64,000 nucleotides of DNA from Adineta vaga (lineage: Eukaryota; Rotifera), in contig CP075495.1 of assembly GCA_021613535.1 (NCBI GenBank), positions 5,146,001-5,210,000 of the forward strand. The letters are read 5' to 3'. Below, in pieces: positions 11,560-24,320 of this stretch (position 1 is the first letter of the stretch; each line of letters begins with the position of its first letter). A program made the position numbers and the translations under genes. The notes beneath the pieces were generated by a model. It had not been told where the DNA came from. It did not search any database and worked only from the letters and a program-made list of their open reading frames with translations.

Positions 11560-12717
11560 ACGAATGTTACAAAAAAATGTCTGCTTAATGCGCAATACAA
11601 GATTTGTTTTTTCTTTTTCCGTTTTATTGCCTTTGTCAGTAGTAACTGCTTTTTAGCTACAAATTCATTCTTTTCTTTTCTGTTCTTTTTAAGAAATAAG
11701 TCTTCTCTTCTCAGTATTCTGGAGTTCGTTTGTGCAAACAAACAAAATAGACAATAGAATATGTGTAGAAAATGTACTAGTCGACTATCTTGCCTATCAG
11801 AAAATCTCGGTTTTGAAAGTAATCATTTGAAACTAAAAACATCACATAAGTATAGCAGATAAACTGATATGATGTACTCCATCATATTGAAAATGAATTT
11901 TTCTACATATGGAATATCCCATAGAATAACAGCTTAGAAATACACATGTCTTCTTTATATTTGAATATCTTGCAATCGATCTGCTTCTGCTCTCTATTTT
12001 GAACTCGTCATTGTTTGTAAAGCAACTAAATGATCGATATAAGTTCATCGGATAAACTCAATCCTCGTTCAGTTTTAAGACGATTAAGATGAGTTTTCAT
12101 ATGACGATTATATTCTTATATGAATTCTTGAAATAATTGAATAGAACAAACATGTACTCGAGCAATAGATTGAAAAAACATTAGTAATTGAATTATCTGT
12201 TATGTTTTCATTTATTCATGCCATTCGTAAGATACATTAATATAAAAAATCATTATCAATATTTGAAAATCTTTCTAATGCAAATGTTGATTAAATAATG
12301 TTGAATTTTTTCTTCTCGATAACAATGATAATGAAACAAGGAAGAAAAAAAAGAAGAAGCAAAGATCTAATTCTTTTTTCATTTGCATGTGCAAAATAAT
12401 CATCAGAATTGTCCGTGTATGTATGATAAGGACAGAAAAACAAAAGATATTCGCAAGACAAAAAAAACACAGAATATTAATCAAGAAAGGAATGGATGAC
12501 AAAGTTTAGGAAAAGAAATCAAATGAAAAAAAAAGTGATTGTAGATATGTGTATATGTCCAAAAAAAAGATTTTGTTCAATGTTGATCGGAGAACAAGCA
12601 CTGTTTCTTTTTTTTAAATGTGTTCAATAACAAGAAAAAAAAGACGTGTTAATTGATCACATTGCAGAGATGCGCAGAAGAAGAAAAAAAAACAACTAAA
12701 TGAAAAGAAAACGAACG
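11560..12717. other. Intergenic, no gene seen
   Basis: AT-rich spacer with A- and T-rich runs. Open frames on both strands are F/K-rich and show no domain. No RNA gene was recognised. Confidence 0.5.
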
Positions 12718-14363
12718 TTAGAACATAAGATGCTCATCCATATTAACATGAGAATGAGGTATTTGATATTCATTCTCTGTAGTCATAAGACCTTGATGAT
12801 GATCTATTGGCCAGTAGGACAAAATCTGAAAAGTTTCATGCATAATATCCGAGACACATTTATCTTTCTTAGCTGTTAGATTAGCGGCAGGAGTAATATT
12901 GTTAGTTGAGGATGATAAATGTTGATTTGTTTGTTGCTGTTGTTGAATAACAAGCACCGGTGTTGAATGTTGATTGGAATGTGATGGTAATGTTTCTTCA
13001 ACTACGAATGAGGGTGATATTATAATACAATGTGACATTTGGTTTTGCAATAAATTTTGATTATTAGACGTATTATTATGATAATGATGATTATTATTAT
13101 CATTGTTTTTCATTGAATTAGTCATAGACTGACGATCTGTCGATGAAATCATTGCAGTTGATGATGGATGATTTGAATTCGAATTTGAACCACCTGATGG
13201 ACTTGTTGATGCTGAACCAGGTGATGAAGATGATGAACAATCACCACTATTTGACGGATAATGATTTAAAACATGTTGTCCATGATCTTGTTGTTGTTGC
13301 TGCTGCTGCTGTTGCTGATGTTGTTGTTGTTGTTGTTGTTGTTGATGATGACCATTGCTGATCATTGATGATGAACTACCATTTATACCTCCTATAGTCA
13401 TACTATTGTCAGATAAATGAAATTCATCTGATCCCGTTACATTTGAATGTCCATAATGAGCAGGATAATATTGTACAGTAATATGTTCGTCATTCTGTAT
13501 TTCAACTTTCATTGATGATGTACAATGAATACCACCACGTAATGAACCCTGAGCTTTATTACGACGTAAACCTTGACTAACTATAAAATCATATGAAAGT
13601 TTTCGAACAAAGATCAATGATGAAACAATATGACTTACATGGTCCTGTACGATTACAATAATAATATTCAGTTGTTTGATTGTCCGATTTGCCTTTGGCA
13701 CCACAATTTTTCACATATTTTGAGTCAGTAAGATTTTCAAATGAAGCTTTCCATTCAGCAAAATCTTTTCATAATCAAACAAATATTATGAGAAGAAAAA
13801 AACCCTAGTTTCTATGAATTTACCTGCAAGACTAGTGAATTTCTTTTCTTCTGTACATTTGTATTCGGGTTTTTGATGATGATTTGATAGATGATTTCTG
13901 AGAAAGAAAACAGAGAAGAATTACATTCGTACGCATAATATTGAAACTTACCGAAGGTCAGAAATAGCCAACATTTGATATGTACAACCAGGTTCTTGAC
14001 ATTTGACACGATGAAGTGCGGTTGGTTCGACAATGCCTTCGCCGACGGAAAAAGAGAGACATAATAAATATTTTAACATTCGTTTGATAAAACATATTTT
14101 TATAAATATCATTCAATTTAAATCTAATTTACACGCTCTTAGAGGAACACGACAGAAAATGTTGATAGTCTCATCAAATTTTTAAACTCTTTCTTAGATA
14201 AGACTAACTTACCTCGATGTCTTTTCTTTTTGTGATAACGTAGTCCAGCACCAGATCGATAGACTTTTGCACACATTGAACACACAAAACGAGCTGCACT
14301 GCTCCCACCATTATCCAATCCAACTGACGGCGATGAGGCTGCCGACGCGCCTTTTTTTGTCAT
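12718..14363 (-). CDS. C2H2 plus FLYWCH/FAR1-like zinc-finger protein, copy A (polyQ)
   Basis: Exons in transcript order: 14213..14363, 13952..14036, 13824..13897, 13639..13764, 12718..13580; 432 residues. A C2H2 finger at residues about 24-46 (CSMCAKVYRSGAGLRYH) is followed by a second (CQEPGCTYQMLAISDLRNH). A third zinc-binding region has one Cys in YYYCNRTG, one in GGIHCTSS and the pair HYGH, the C-C-H-H spacing of the WRKY/GCM1, FLYWCH and FAR1 superfamily. Its framework resembles host proteins derived from Mutator-like elements. The C-terminal half is low-complexity, with a long Gln/His tract (about 13270-13346) and Ser/Gly/Asn runs, as in transcription factors. The acceptor of exon 2 at 14037 is the least certain junction. 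The next gene upstream (15366-17181) is a close paralogue. DNA binding is inferred; the target is unknown. Confidence 0.75.
13270..13346 (-). repeat. CAA/CAG tract coding polyglutamine
   Basis: On the minus strand, mixed CAA and CAG codons encode about 25 residues of Gln broken by a few His. It lies in the disordered C-terminal half of copy A and is absent from copy B. Mixed codons suggest an older, stabilised tract. The plus strand shows an artefactual polyvaline frame here. Confidence 0.85.
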
Positions 14364-15365
14364 ATTTTCGAGCAGAAAGAAGAAAGAGAAGAAAAGAAGA
14401 AAGAGAAAGAGAAAGAGAGGAAAAAAGCAAGAAAAATCTGAAAACAAAAGAAAATATATATACACATGGTTCGTTGTTTTCATATTTGATCTTTTGCTTT
14501 TGCAATCAAACTTTTTAGAAGATTGATTCAATAAAATTGATTTACCAATAGGCTGTTTCATTTTTTTTTCTCTTTCTTGGTTGTATTCGAAATAAAAAAA
14601 GAAAAAAAAGTTATGAATAAACGAAAAAAAAACCAACGAACAAAACGAACAAACAAAATGTTCTGGAAGAGAAAAACAAAGGCATCTCTACAAAAAATGA
14701 AACAATACACAAACAAGTGTGTTGCCAGTTAGTTTCTTGTTTTCGTAGAAGAATCAGAAGAGACAGAGAGAAACAAAACAGAAGGCCACAAGTAGAATAG
14801 TGAGACACAGAAAAAGAGAAAGAAAGCTACAGGCAAAAACAAAAGTTTATCAACAGTAAAAAACAAAAACAAAATGAAAATGATGAGGCTCTTATTTCAT
14901 CATATGTTTCGCATGGAGAGAACACGTGCGCATGCGTATGTGTGTATCCTATTGAGAAAGAAAGAAAGAAAGAAAGAAGAACAGAGAGGGAGACCGGATG
15001 TTAGATGTGTATATATAAAGAAGAAGAAAAAGCCACTGTACAAAAAAAAAGCCTACACAAAAACGATTCAGTTTTCCTTTCTGTATTCAATCCACATTCG
15101 TCTATTTCAATACTCTTTTACTTTGTCACTGTTTCGTACTATTCATCAAAATAAAAATGAAAATGAACATCTGCTTAAATCGATGAATACTTAAAAAAAA
15201 ACTATTAAAAAAAACAAAATGGTTTTTTTTCGAATCTAGAAGTTGAATTGATTCGATGATCTCTTCAGCTAGAATGTTTCAAATGAAGAGAAGAGAGAAA
15301 GGAAGATTATTCTTTTTTGTGCAAATTATAAAATACACACATACACACGCACATACACGTGTTTA
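14364..15365. other. Spacer between tandem zinc-finger paralogues
   Basis: About 1 kb of purine-rich plus strand (pyrimidine-rich on the coding strand), with AGAAAG runs at about 14390-14420 and 14955-14980. Open frames are low-complexity. It probably holds the promoter and 5' UTR of copy A; no discrete element is assignable. Confidence 0.5.
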
Positions 15366-17181
15366 TCACACGCATTTGATAATAGTTGTATTCACCTGGA
15401 AAAAGAAAATAATATTTGTAAGTTTAAAGAATTAGATTAATAATAATCTATTGTCATTTTAAAGAAACATGAGTCTTTAGAATCTTAGTACTACACACCC
15501 TTCTCTCTCGTAAAATAAAGAATCTTTCTTTCGAAAAATAAAAAGGTATATTAAACTTATTTCTTACAGGCGCAATATTGATAATTATACTTGATGTTTG
15601 CGTATGATGTTGATGCTGAAGTCGAACACAATGATCTGTAGTCGTTGTTTGTGTTTGTTGTTGAACAGCTGCTTGTACAACTGTTTGAATGGGCGGAATA
15701 GTTTGTTGTTGTACAGATGATTGTTCAGCTAATTCACCATTAGTCGATAGAACTGAATTGCCATTTGTTGATGATGAAGGCGCTTGTAAAGGTGGTTCAG
15801 CTGTATGACCGTAATGTGCGGGATAATACTGTACGGACACTTGATCATTACGACTAATATCAACTTTCATGGAGGAAGTACAATGAATTCCACAACGTAA
15901 TGAATCAAGAGTTTTGGAATTTCGACGCCAGCCTTGTCGACTTTGTTTATCTAGACAAGAAAAAGAAATTTTCAATCAATTGAAAACAAGAAAAACAAAT
16001 AATCAATAGAAAATAGTTATTTACATGGTCCTGTTCGATTGCAATAATAATATTCAGTTGTTTGATTCTCAGATTTGCCTTTCGAACCACAATTTTTTAC
16101 ATATTTGGAACCACTACTTTGTTCAAATGTACTTTTCCATTCAGTAAATTCTAAAGAAAAAGCAAACCATAAAACATTCAATATCCTGTAGTGAAGAAAC
16201 ATTGAATGTCATCAAGACTTTGTTGACATTTCTTTTCGTGTACTAACATAGATGACGATCGGTTCTCTATACAATATTAATTATTCAGATTCTCTAGAAT
16301 TGTTCATAGAAACAAGAGAGAAAATCAAATATAGCTTTAGGTATAATCAAAACTATCCTTCAAGAAAACTTCAAGATCAAATTTGTTTGTATATACGATA
16401 TAGGTTAACAGAATGACTCTTCAAGCTAGTAATACTCTACACAAAGACTTTATTTCTTCAAGAAATCTTACCAGCAAAAGAATTGAATTTTTTCTCTTCT
16501 GTCGTTTTATATTCTGGTTTGACATGATGATTTGCTAGATGGTTTCTCAGATCAGATATAGCCAGCATTTGATAAGCACATCCATTTTCAAGACATCGTA
16601 CTCGATGTAATTGTGTTGGTTTAAGCATACCTTCATCTGAACATGAAATATGAATGTAGACTTGTTCTTTCTTTTTTCTTACCTCGATGTCGCTTTCTTT
16701 TATGATAACGAAGACCAGCAGATGATCGATAAACCTTGTTGCACAAACCGCAAACAAGTCGATCTTGTCCAGGTGACTTAGTTGCTTTATTTTGAACTGT
16801 TGTATTAGCAAGTGTAGTTGTAGCAGATGAAGGTGCAACAAGTGTCGTTGAAGTATTGGTAGCAGCTGCTGATACCGTTTGTGATTGGACATTCGTTGTG
16901 GTCGGTAGTTGTTGAGTAATCATGGAAGGAACAGCTAAAGTTTAAAATGAAGTATTTTAACATTCATCGAAGTCATATCTACCTAATGGTGTTGTAATAA
17001 TCATTGGTGCAGTATTATTTACTGCAGACAATACAAAATGTTGTTGTTCACTGACAGGTTGCTGTTGAACAATAATAATACCATTAGATGTTGTGGTATT
17101 TGTTGTGGACGTTGTAATTGTTGGAGTAATGTTACCACCACCACCTGGTTGGGTATTATTCTGTTCGTTCTTTTTCGTCAT
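15366..17181 (-). CDS. C2H2 plus FLYWCH/FAR1-like zinc-finger protein, copy B
   Basis: Exons in transcript order: 16983..17181, 16683..16934, 16472..16636, 16025..16150, 15568..15950, 15366..15395; 384 residues with all phases closing. The first 120 residues are Thr/Asn/Gln-rich. C2H2 finger 1 is CGLCNKVYRSSAGLRYH, finger 2 is CLENGCAYQMLAISDLRNH, and the C-C-H-H domain has YYYCNRTGP, CGIHCTSSMKV and QYYPAHYGH, all shared with copy A. The exon coding YYYCNRTG is 126 bp in both copies. Copy B has no intron inside finger 2 where copy A has one, and it ends with a tiny 10-codon exon. A recent tandem duplication followed by divergence of the disordered flanks is inferred. The ATG at 17181 opens with MTKK, as in copy A. 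Probably a nuclear DNA-binding factor. Confidence 0.75.
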
Positions 17182-18400
17182 TAAACTCTTTCTTTCCTTA
17201 TTTTAATTTATGAGACTACTAATGAGAAGAATCTCAAAAAGGAGTATATGAAAAAAAGAAATTTAGAATCAAACGAAAAGAGAAAGAAAAAATATATATC
17301 TTCTATTATATATAATATATATTTATATTTATATACGATGAGTTATCTAAAACAGAAAAGAAAGAACAGGAGAGAAGAAGAGGATGGACAAAACATGTCT
17401 TGTGTTCTCTTTTCTACGACTCTAACGTTTAGAACAGAGAAGAAAGAAAAGAAAATACAGAACAACATTGTCAAAAGACAGAAACAAACTATCAGCATAC
17501 ATTTTCGCACTATGTGGCGTTCGGTTGGAAGAAGTAGTGATTTTTTTCCTTTTGCCTACCCCACCATCGTTCTTGTTCTCCTTCTCTCTCGTTCGCTCCT
17601 CTTTTCTCTTCTTTAAGCGTTAAGCATAGAGAAGAGGACAGAAAAGAAGTGATCACAGCGGGCGTCGTCGTCGATTTGGATGCATATATGTGTTCGTACG
17701 AGAGAAACGAAGAAATAGAAAGAAGAGAAAAGGGTAGGTAGAGAAACAAGGACAATGACGGACGACGACGACGACGACGGCAAGTAATCGTAGAAGGAGA
17801 AAAATAAAAAGGCCAAAAAAGAATAAAAAGGAAAAAGCCGAATGAATGGAGGAAAGGAGGACGACAAAAAGGGAAAGAAGTATATCATAGAAAGAAAAGA
17901 AAAGAAGAACGAGAATATTGCTTGCTTTTACCAATGATTTTTTTATGTGGACTGGGTATATACTAATAGATGGCAGTAGAGTATAGTTCATTTAATAACG
18001 CTACTTACTAAGGAAAGTCAACCGTAGATTGTAGCGCTTTTTATGTTTCATATGTTACAAAAGCGTATATATTAATTTTCATTTGTAATATCAAAAAGTT
18101 GTGAAATCAATTGCTATTTTCATAAGAAAATTAAATTCAGATAAGATTAATAACAGTAAGATGATGTCTTGAGCGATGTTTGAGTTATACAGAGTGATTT
18201 CCGAGAAACAAGTTTTCGATTTAACTTTAAATTTAGATCTGTTTAAAAGTAAATGTAAATGTTTTTTTTGTGACCTATGTATCAGATAAGTAATTTCATA
18301 AATCAAGAGAAAACAATCGAATTGTATTGACAAATCTTACTATTTTTTTTTTAAAAAAAAGTATTTTAGATCTTTCATTCATTCATTCATTCATTAATCA
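17182..18400. other. Divergent spacer between zinc-finger copy B and UROD
   Basis: Head-to-head intergenic region that must hold both promoters. It has a GAC trinucleotide run at about 17757-17778, purine-rich stretches, and an ATTC run just before the UROD start. Long open frames here are low-complexity shadows. Confidence 0.55.
18374..18396. repeat. (ATTC)n microsatellite in the UROD 5' leader
   Basis: Five tandem ATTC units lie between an acceptor-like TTTTAG (18364-18369) and the UROD ATG. A similar run occurs in the first intron of the proteasome alpha-2 gene (about 26206-26228). Simple repeat; no function inferred. Confidence 0.8.
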
Positions 18401-19580
18401 ATGTCGTCGACTGATTTTCCTCCATTAAAAAATGATCTTATTCTTCGTGCATGTCGAGGTGAATCTGTTGAACGTGTTCCTATTTGGATAATGCGACAAG
18501 CTGGTCGTTATTTACCTGAATATAAAGCAATTAGTGCTCAACATTCATTTTTTGAAGTATGTCGTACACCATCACTTGCATGTGAAGTTACACTTCAACC
18601 AGTGCGTCGATATGATCTCGATGCTGCGATTATTTTTAGTGATATTCTTGTTATACCTCAAGCACTTGGCATGCAAGTAGAAATGGTAGCTAATGAAGGA
18701 CCTTGTTTTCCTCAACCATTGAAAATACCCGATGATATCAATACAAAAATTGATCGTACACGTCAAGCTAGTATTGAATTAAAATATGTTTATGAAGCAA
18801 TTACTTTAACAAGACGTACACTCGATGGACAATGTCCATTGATTGGTTTTAGTGGTGCACCATGGACATTAATGTCATATATGATTGAAGGTAAATCTGT
18901 TTTCTAAAGTAAATTGATTGTTAACTTTATTTATTTCTTTTTTTTGTCACTTAGGTAAAGCTAGTTCGACAATGTCAAAAGCTAAACGTTGGTTATATAG
19001 TTATGAAAAAGAATCGCATGATCTGCTTAATATACTTGCTAAATTTATTATTGATCATCTTGTTGAACAAATTGCTGCTGGTGCTCAACTTGTTCAATTA
19101 TTTGAATCACATTGTGCTTGTTTAACACCTGATTTATTTAATCGTTTTTCTTTACCATATCTTTGTCAAATTGCTAAAGGTGTTCGTGATGAATTATCCA
19201 AACGAGAACTTTCTTTCGTACCATTTATTGTTTTTGCTAAAGATGCACATTATGGTCTTCAAGATTTATCTTCTACTGGTTTATTCGATGTAATTAGTCT
19301 TGATTGGACAATAACATCTGCATGTATACAATCATTAAGAAATGAAAATTCCAAATTAACTCTTCAAGGCAATCTTGATCCATGTGCACTGTATTCATCA
19401 AAAGATAGTTTAGAAAAATCTGTTCGTACAATGTTACAGATATTTGGCACGAAAAGATACATCGCTAATTTAGGCCATGGAATTTATCCAGATATATCTG
19501 TTGATAATGTCAAATGGTTTATTGATGCTGTTCATGAAATTTCAAAAGAATTGAATGATAGTAATACAAACAAATCGTGA
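18401..19580 (+). CDS. UROD: Uroporphyrinogen decarboxylase
   Basis: Exons 18401..18890 and 18955..19580 give 371 residues, close to the usual 360-370. The enzyme removes the four acetate carboxyls of uroporphyrinogen III to make coproporphyrinogen III in cytosolic haem synthesis. Signature motifs are intact: [10 protein letters not shown] near residue 31, the aspartate in [28 protein letters not shown], and the C-terminal GNLDPCALY and NLGHGIYPD. It is a complete, functional-looking gene. It is followed after 145 bp by the CNPase gene on the same strand, and may be the first cistron of a four-gene transcription unit. An acceptor-like TTTTAG sits at 18364-18369 upstream of the ATG. Confidence 0.97.
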
Positions 19581-19725
19581 TAGAAGTTTACTATTTTTTG
19601 ATTTAGTCTTTCGTTTTGTTAAATGACTTGTTTTTTTTTTAAAACGCATCGCATCTAGTTCTGCATTAGATTTGATAATTAGAGAGATGTTTTTTTATTG
19701 ACACTTGTTATCATTGGAGTTTTAG

Positions 19726-21563
19726 ATGTTTGATTGGATTTTTCCATCGTTTTTCATGCAAAATACTACGTCAACTAAGGTACGTTTTGATTTTATTATT
19801 TTGAATCCATTGAATTTCTGAGAAATTTTAGAAATCTCAAACTGCAATTCGAATTCTTAATGTTCAACAATTGGATGATTTATATTCACTTTCACATCCA
19901 TTTATAACATGCCCCGACACGATTGCTCATCTTCGCCAAACAAAAGTATTGTTTCAAATATCGAAAAATTCAATTTGAGTTTTAAAATACAGCAAATAAC
20001 TAAAATTCTTCGTTCTAGGTGATGTTCTTAATGCGCGGACTTCCTGGATCGGGTATGTCAAATGTATAGACTATTTCCATCATTATATTTTGATCTTCAG
20101 GTAAATCAACGCTTGTGAATATTCTCAAACGAGTATATTCCAAATCGTGTATTGTTTGTTCGGCTGATAATTATTTCATTAATGATCAAGGTGTCTATGA
20201 TTTTAATCGAGATAAACTCGGTGAAGCACATCGTGTATGTCAACAACAAGCAGATGATGCTTGCAAGTAAAGAATAATATATTTCGTTTTGTCTTCTTAT
20301 AAATATTTTTATTTTTATTTTATTTTAGAAATAGTATTCTAGCTGTGATTATTGATAATACAAATATTCGAATGGATGAATGTAGACCATATCTTCAAAA
20401 AGCATCCAATTATGGTTATATTGTAATAATTGTTGAACCAAGAACAGATTGGAAACGTGATGCAAATGTTCTAACACGTGAGCTGAAAGAAGAAATGATT
20501 TTGAAAGAGTATAGAGAATTTCTTTGTCTAGTTCGCAATACACATCAAGTACCAGCTGATGTCATCGTAGGACGTCTACGTCAATATCATCCAATAGTTC
20601 CATTTTATTTTGGTCTATTTCTTAATCATGAACAATCAACTTATGTTCTTCAACAAGCATATGATTATTACCTACAAGCTCTACAAGTGTTTCCGCAATT
20701 AAAAAAAGATCTTGAACGAATTAGTCGTGATAAAAGTAAAAACAACAGAAATGACTTAATTTTGCGCTGAGAAGCAAAGAAAATCTCATTTTATTGTAGA
20801 TATCTCTGTTAATGGATTATTAAGTCGATCAAATATGAGTGTTCAACCGAAGATTCTTCATTGTACTGTGAAATTTCTTGGAAAAGTTTCAGATCAAAAT
20901 CGAAATGATTATTCAAATTATGCTGGCAATCGTTTGATTTCACATTTATTAGGAAAAATGTGTCCAGGATACGTTGTCGGATTTACTATTACACCACGTA
21001 CATTAGGTGCACGTCTTCTTTTCACTGATCGCAACGTTTGGGCGTTATGGGCTCAAGATGATAATGAATTACCGGCAAAAGATTCACCTTCACAGGCCAG
21101 TAGCAATCACAGTGGTGGCGGTGATAATAAAAAACAACGTTCATATCGTCGTAATAATAAATCCAATGTTACAGCAACAACAACAGCTGATAATTTCAAT
21201 GTTGATGATGCATATGATACATCACCTATGGTCAGATCTGTAGCTGATGATGATGTACTTTTAGTCGATAAATTTATTCCACCGAGTGAAAGTGATGAAA
21301 TTTCATTTCTTCATCCCACATTTGGTTTTCTTTCGCGTGCTCATTTAACATGTGGTGTTGCACCTGGTGTTAGTGCAGCTAAAACCGGTGAAGATATGAC
21401 TGAAATGATTCGAAAAGAAAATAATAGTCTTCAAAGAAAAACTCAGCTACTTGATAGTGATAATGAACATACAGTTATGAAATTTTTTGGTGATGGACAT
21501 TGTGTTGTTTATTTAAAAGACCCAATACCAATTGAAACGATTTTTAGTGGATGTTTTCATTAA
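19726..21563 (+). CDS. CNP: 2',3'-cyclic-nucleotide 3'-phosphodiesterase (CNPase)
   Basis: Exons 19726..19779, 19832..19945, 20019..20052, 20101..20266, 20329..20735, 20800..21563; 512 residues. An N-terminal polynucleotide-kinase-like P-loop domain has MRGLPGSGKST (about 60-70), then YDFNRDKLGEAHRVCQQQADDAC, IDNTNIRMDECRPY and IVEPRTDW. A C-terminal 2H phosphoesterase domain carries both catalytic motifs, HCT in LHCTVKF (about 279) and HLT in AHLTCGV (about 440). This is the full vertebrate-type CNPase layout, which hydrolyses 2',3'-cyclic nucleotides to 2'-nucleotides. A low-complexity Ser/Asn/Asp-rich insertion of about 70 residues (21075-21290) lies between the two HxT motifs. The intron at 20736-20799 joins two frames that otherwise look like separate genes. 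The ATG at 19726 directly follows TTTTAG. Confidence 0.92.
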
Positions 21564-21684
21564 TTCTCTTTTTTTTGTTTTCTTAATCGAACTTATAAAT
21601 CGGATGGTTGAAAAAGAATAAGAAGAAAATACATGTTTTCATTTTCTTTTTTTCGGTTTTTCAGATTAGATTTTTTTAGCTAGA

Positions 21685-24149
21685 ATGGATACGGAAAATG
21701 AAGATGAACAAATTCAAAAGCAATGTGTACAGTTATTCTCATCCACAGATTTTATTATGGAATCAAAAGTATTCGATACGATTAAAGAGTAAAACATTCT
21801 TTCTTATTTCAAAGAAAAAATTGTATATAATCATTTTCTTGTTTAGTTATTTTCGGCATGGTGGTGCACCTGATCAAGTTATTGAATTATTATCTGAAAA
21901 TTATATGGCTATTGCTCAAACAGCTACATTAATGGCCGACTGGTTGATATTAACTGGTGTTGAACCAGCTGATGTGGTCAATATGATTGTACAACATTTA
22001 CAAACATTAATTGAAAAACATTTTGAACCAAAAAAAGCAGATAGTATTTTTGAAGCAGGAGGTGTATGTATTTCTTTTTAGTTACTTGTAGAACAAATTG
22101 ATAATCTATTCCTCTGACAGGTTCCATCTTGGTTAACTGATATGACTGAACATATGAATTGGCGTTCAATGATATATAAATTAGCCGAAGCATATCCTAA
22201 TTGTTTGATGTTAAACTTTACCATTAAAGTAATATAATAAATCAGAAATGTTAGATTGATAATGAATTATACTTTTATATAGTTATTAGTCGATTCTGGA
22301 CATGAAGATGAAATTACAAGTGTACCAGTAGCAGCTCAACAAGTTGAAGTGTTTACTAAAGTATTGATGACAACTATTCAACGTACTATTGATAGTGAAC
22401 CTGATGGATGGCAACGAAATATTCAAGAACTTGTAGTATGTACTGCAATTATCATTATTCTTGAGATGTCAATTGAATAATTGATTTATCATACTAAATT
22501 CTTTTTTCATATTTTAATAGCAATTGGCTTGTCATAGTGAACACACGTATTTATATGCACAAAGTGTTCTTTCATCATTGGCAAATGATGCTAAATCAAT
22601 GATTATTCGACGCATTTCTGAAGAGATTGAGTTACATGCAAAAGCAAAGTAAAAATTAAAGAAAAACAAAATGTCTTTTCTCAACATTTCGAAATTCGTC
22701 TTTAATTCATTAGAGGGCATAATGTTACTGAAATCACTCTAACACTCGATGGTACAACTGTATATCCAAAAGTCTATCAACCACTCTGTACAATGTTATC
22801 AAAAAAAGCGTTAAATCCTGCTGATGTTACTACTGTAAGTTTTCCATAAGAGATCATTTCATTAGAATATATACTTCCTTTTAATAGCTTTATAAAATCT
22901 ATCAATCCAATGATGCACCACCAGTTGATCTTATTCGAAAACCTGCTTTCATCGGTACAATTAATGTCCTTAAAGATTCTTCTCTAAATCTTTATTTTTT
23001 AGAATTATTAATAACTCAGTTATTTGATCCTGATTCCACATTAAACCCCGAACATCGACCAAAATATATTAATCTACTCGCATATGCGTGTAGTGTTGCT
23101 GAAACGAATAAAAAAGTAAGTTTTTCACGTCTAAATATCCTATACTTCTAAATTAACTTTTTCTCTCTCTCTCTCTAGAGTTCTCGAAAGAATACAATTA
23201 ATAGTAAAGAAGAATTATCTCAAACAACCATAGCACTCGAAAAAGCACATGAAATCTGTATTAGTTCAAAATCAACAGTTGATCTGATCAGTGATTTGAA
23301 CGAACTCTATAAATGTCTTCGGTAAAATTTTACTTTTAAAAATAAAGTTATTTAAGAGTAAAATGTATGAACAAATTTTTTTGCAGATTTCCAATTGTAG
23401 CAGTATGTGTTCTTCGTTGGATTGAATTTCGTATATTTGATGCAAGTTATTTCAAACTTGATCAAGGTACAACACCAGTTCATTTAATTATTATTGATGA
23501 AGTATGCACACTAGACATGATTCAAACTTTTCTTTAATTAGTTCAATTTTAATTAGATTGTTAGTCTGCATTTCTTATTACATCAAAAAGCTTTTGAATT
23601 ATTAGTTCGTGTTTTTGAAGCTACATTTGCTGAACTTGACATACTCGTTCATGTAAGTATACTTAAAACGATTCTTTCTGATCATAAATGAATACATATA
23701 TATGTATATATATGCATAATATTAGTTGGAATTTAAAAAAACTATTCTTGATCGTATGGTACATATGCTTAGTTGTTCATTTGTCCATCCAATATTAGAA
23801 TATATAAAAAAACGTTGGGAACAACAAGATACAGATGTATCATTGATTCGTCATTTTGTATTCGAAGTAAATTACTACTTGTTTTCTTTTTATCAATATA
23901 GTTTTCTCTATATTATCTCGAAAGGTTTTGGAAATGATTGGTCCTCCTTACGAACCATCATTTGTACAATTATTTTTACCCATACTTCAAAATGAAGCTA
24001 TAGCTGGAACAATATCTCTTCGTACCGAAGAAGAACGAAAATGTGTCAAAGAATTTATAGGTAAATAGAAATCATTAAGTCAAAAAGTTGTTCATGTTTT
24101 AAATCTTATTTTAGATCATGCCTCGACGATTGTTTCATCGAATACATGA
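21685..24149 (+). CDS. NELFCD: Negative elongation factor C/D (TH1-like)
   Basis: Thirteen exons: 21685..21788, 21847..22063, 22121..22228, 22283..22435, 22521..22648, 22714..22834, 22888..23115, 23179..23321, 23387..23501, 23557..23652, 23726..23866, 23925..24060, 24115..24149; 574 residues against about 580-590 in vertebrates. NELF-C/D is a subunit of the nuclear NELF complex that holds RNA polymerase II at promoter-proximal pause sites. Family landmarks are present: [65 protein letters not shown], and the C-terminal [15 protein letters not shown]. The gene lies 121 bp after CNPase and 171 bp before HYI. Acceptor-like TTTTTCAG (ending 21664) and TTTTTTTAG (ending 21679) precede the ATG. All intron phases close. 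Confidence 0.93.
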
Positions 24150-24320
24150 ACTGAACTATAGAATTTATGTTTGATTATTGTTCTCAAAGTCATTGTTTCT
24201 TTTTTTGTTCTAATGACTTTATTTGTATAGAATAATTTGTTTTCCTTGATGGAAATGAAAAAAAAACTTAAACATTCAGATCGCTTTCTATAATATCAAT
24301 TGAATTTTGTAGACAAATCA

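Noticed and set aside
13143-13361. Plus-strand frame with polyaspartate/polyvaline
   Set aside because: It is the antisense reading of the polyQ tract of zinc-finger copy A.
17510-17991. Overlapping minus-strand frames of 80-110 codons upstream of UROD
   Set aside because: Composition is almost entirely F, L, S and V from pyrimidine runs, and several frames are open at once, as expected of low-complexity DNA.
20736-20835. Two separate genes (kinase-like and 2H phosphoesterase)
   Set aside because: A 64 bp intron joins them in frame, and together they form the known CNPase layout.
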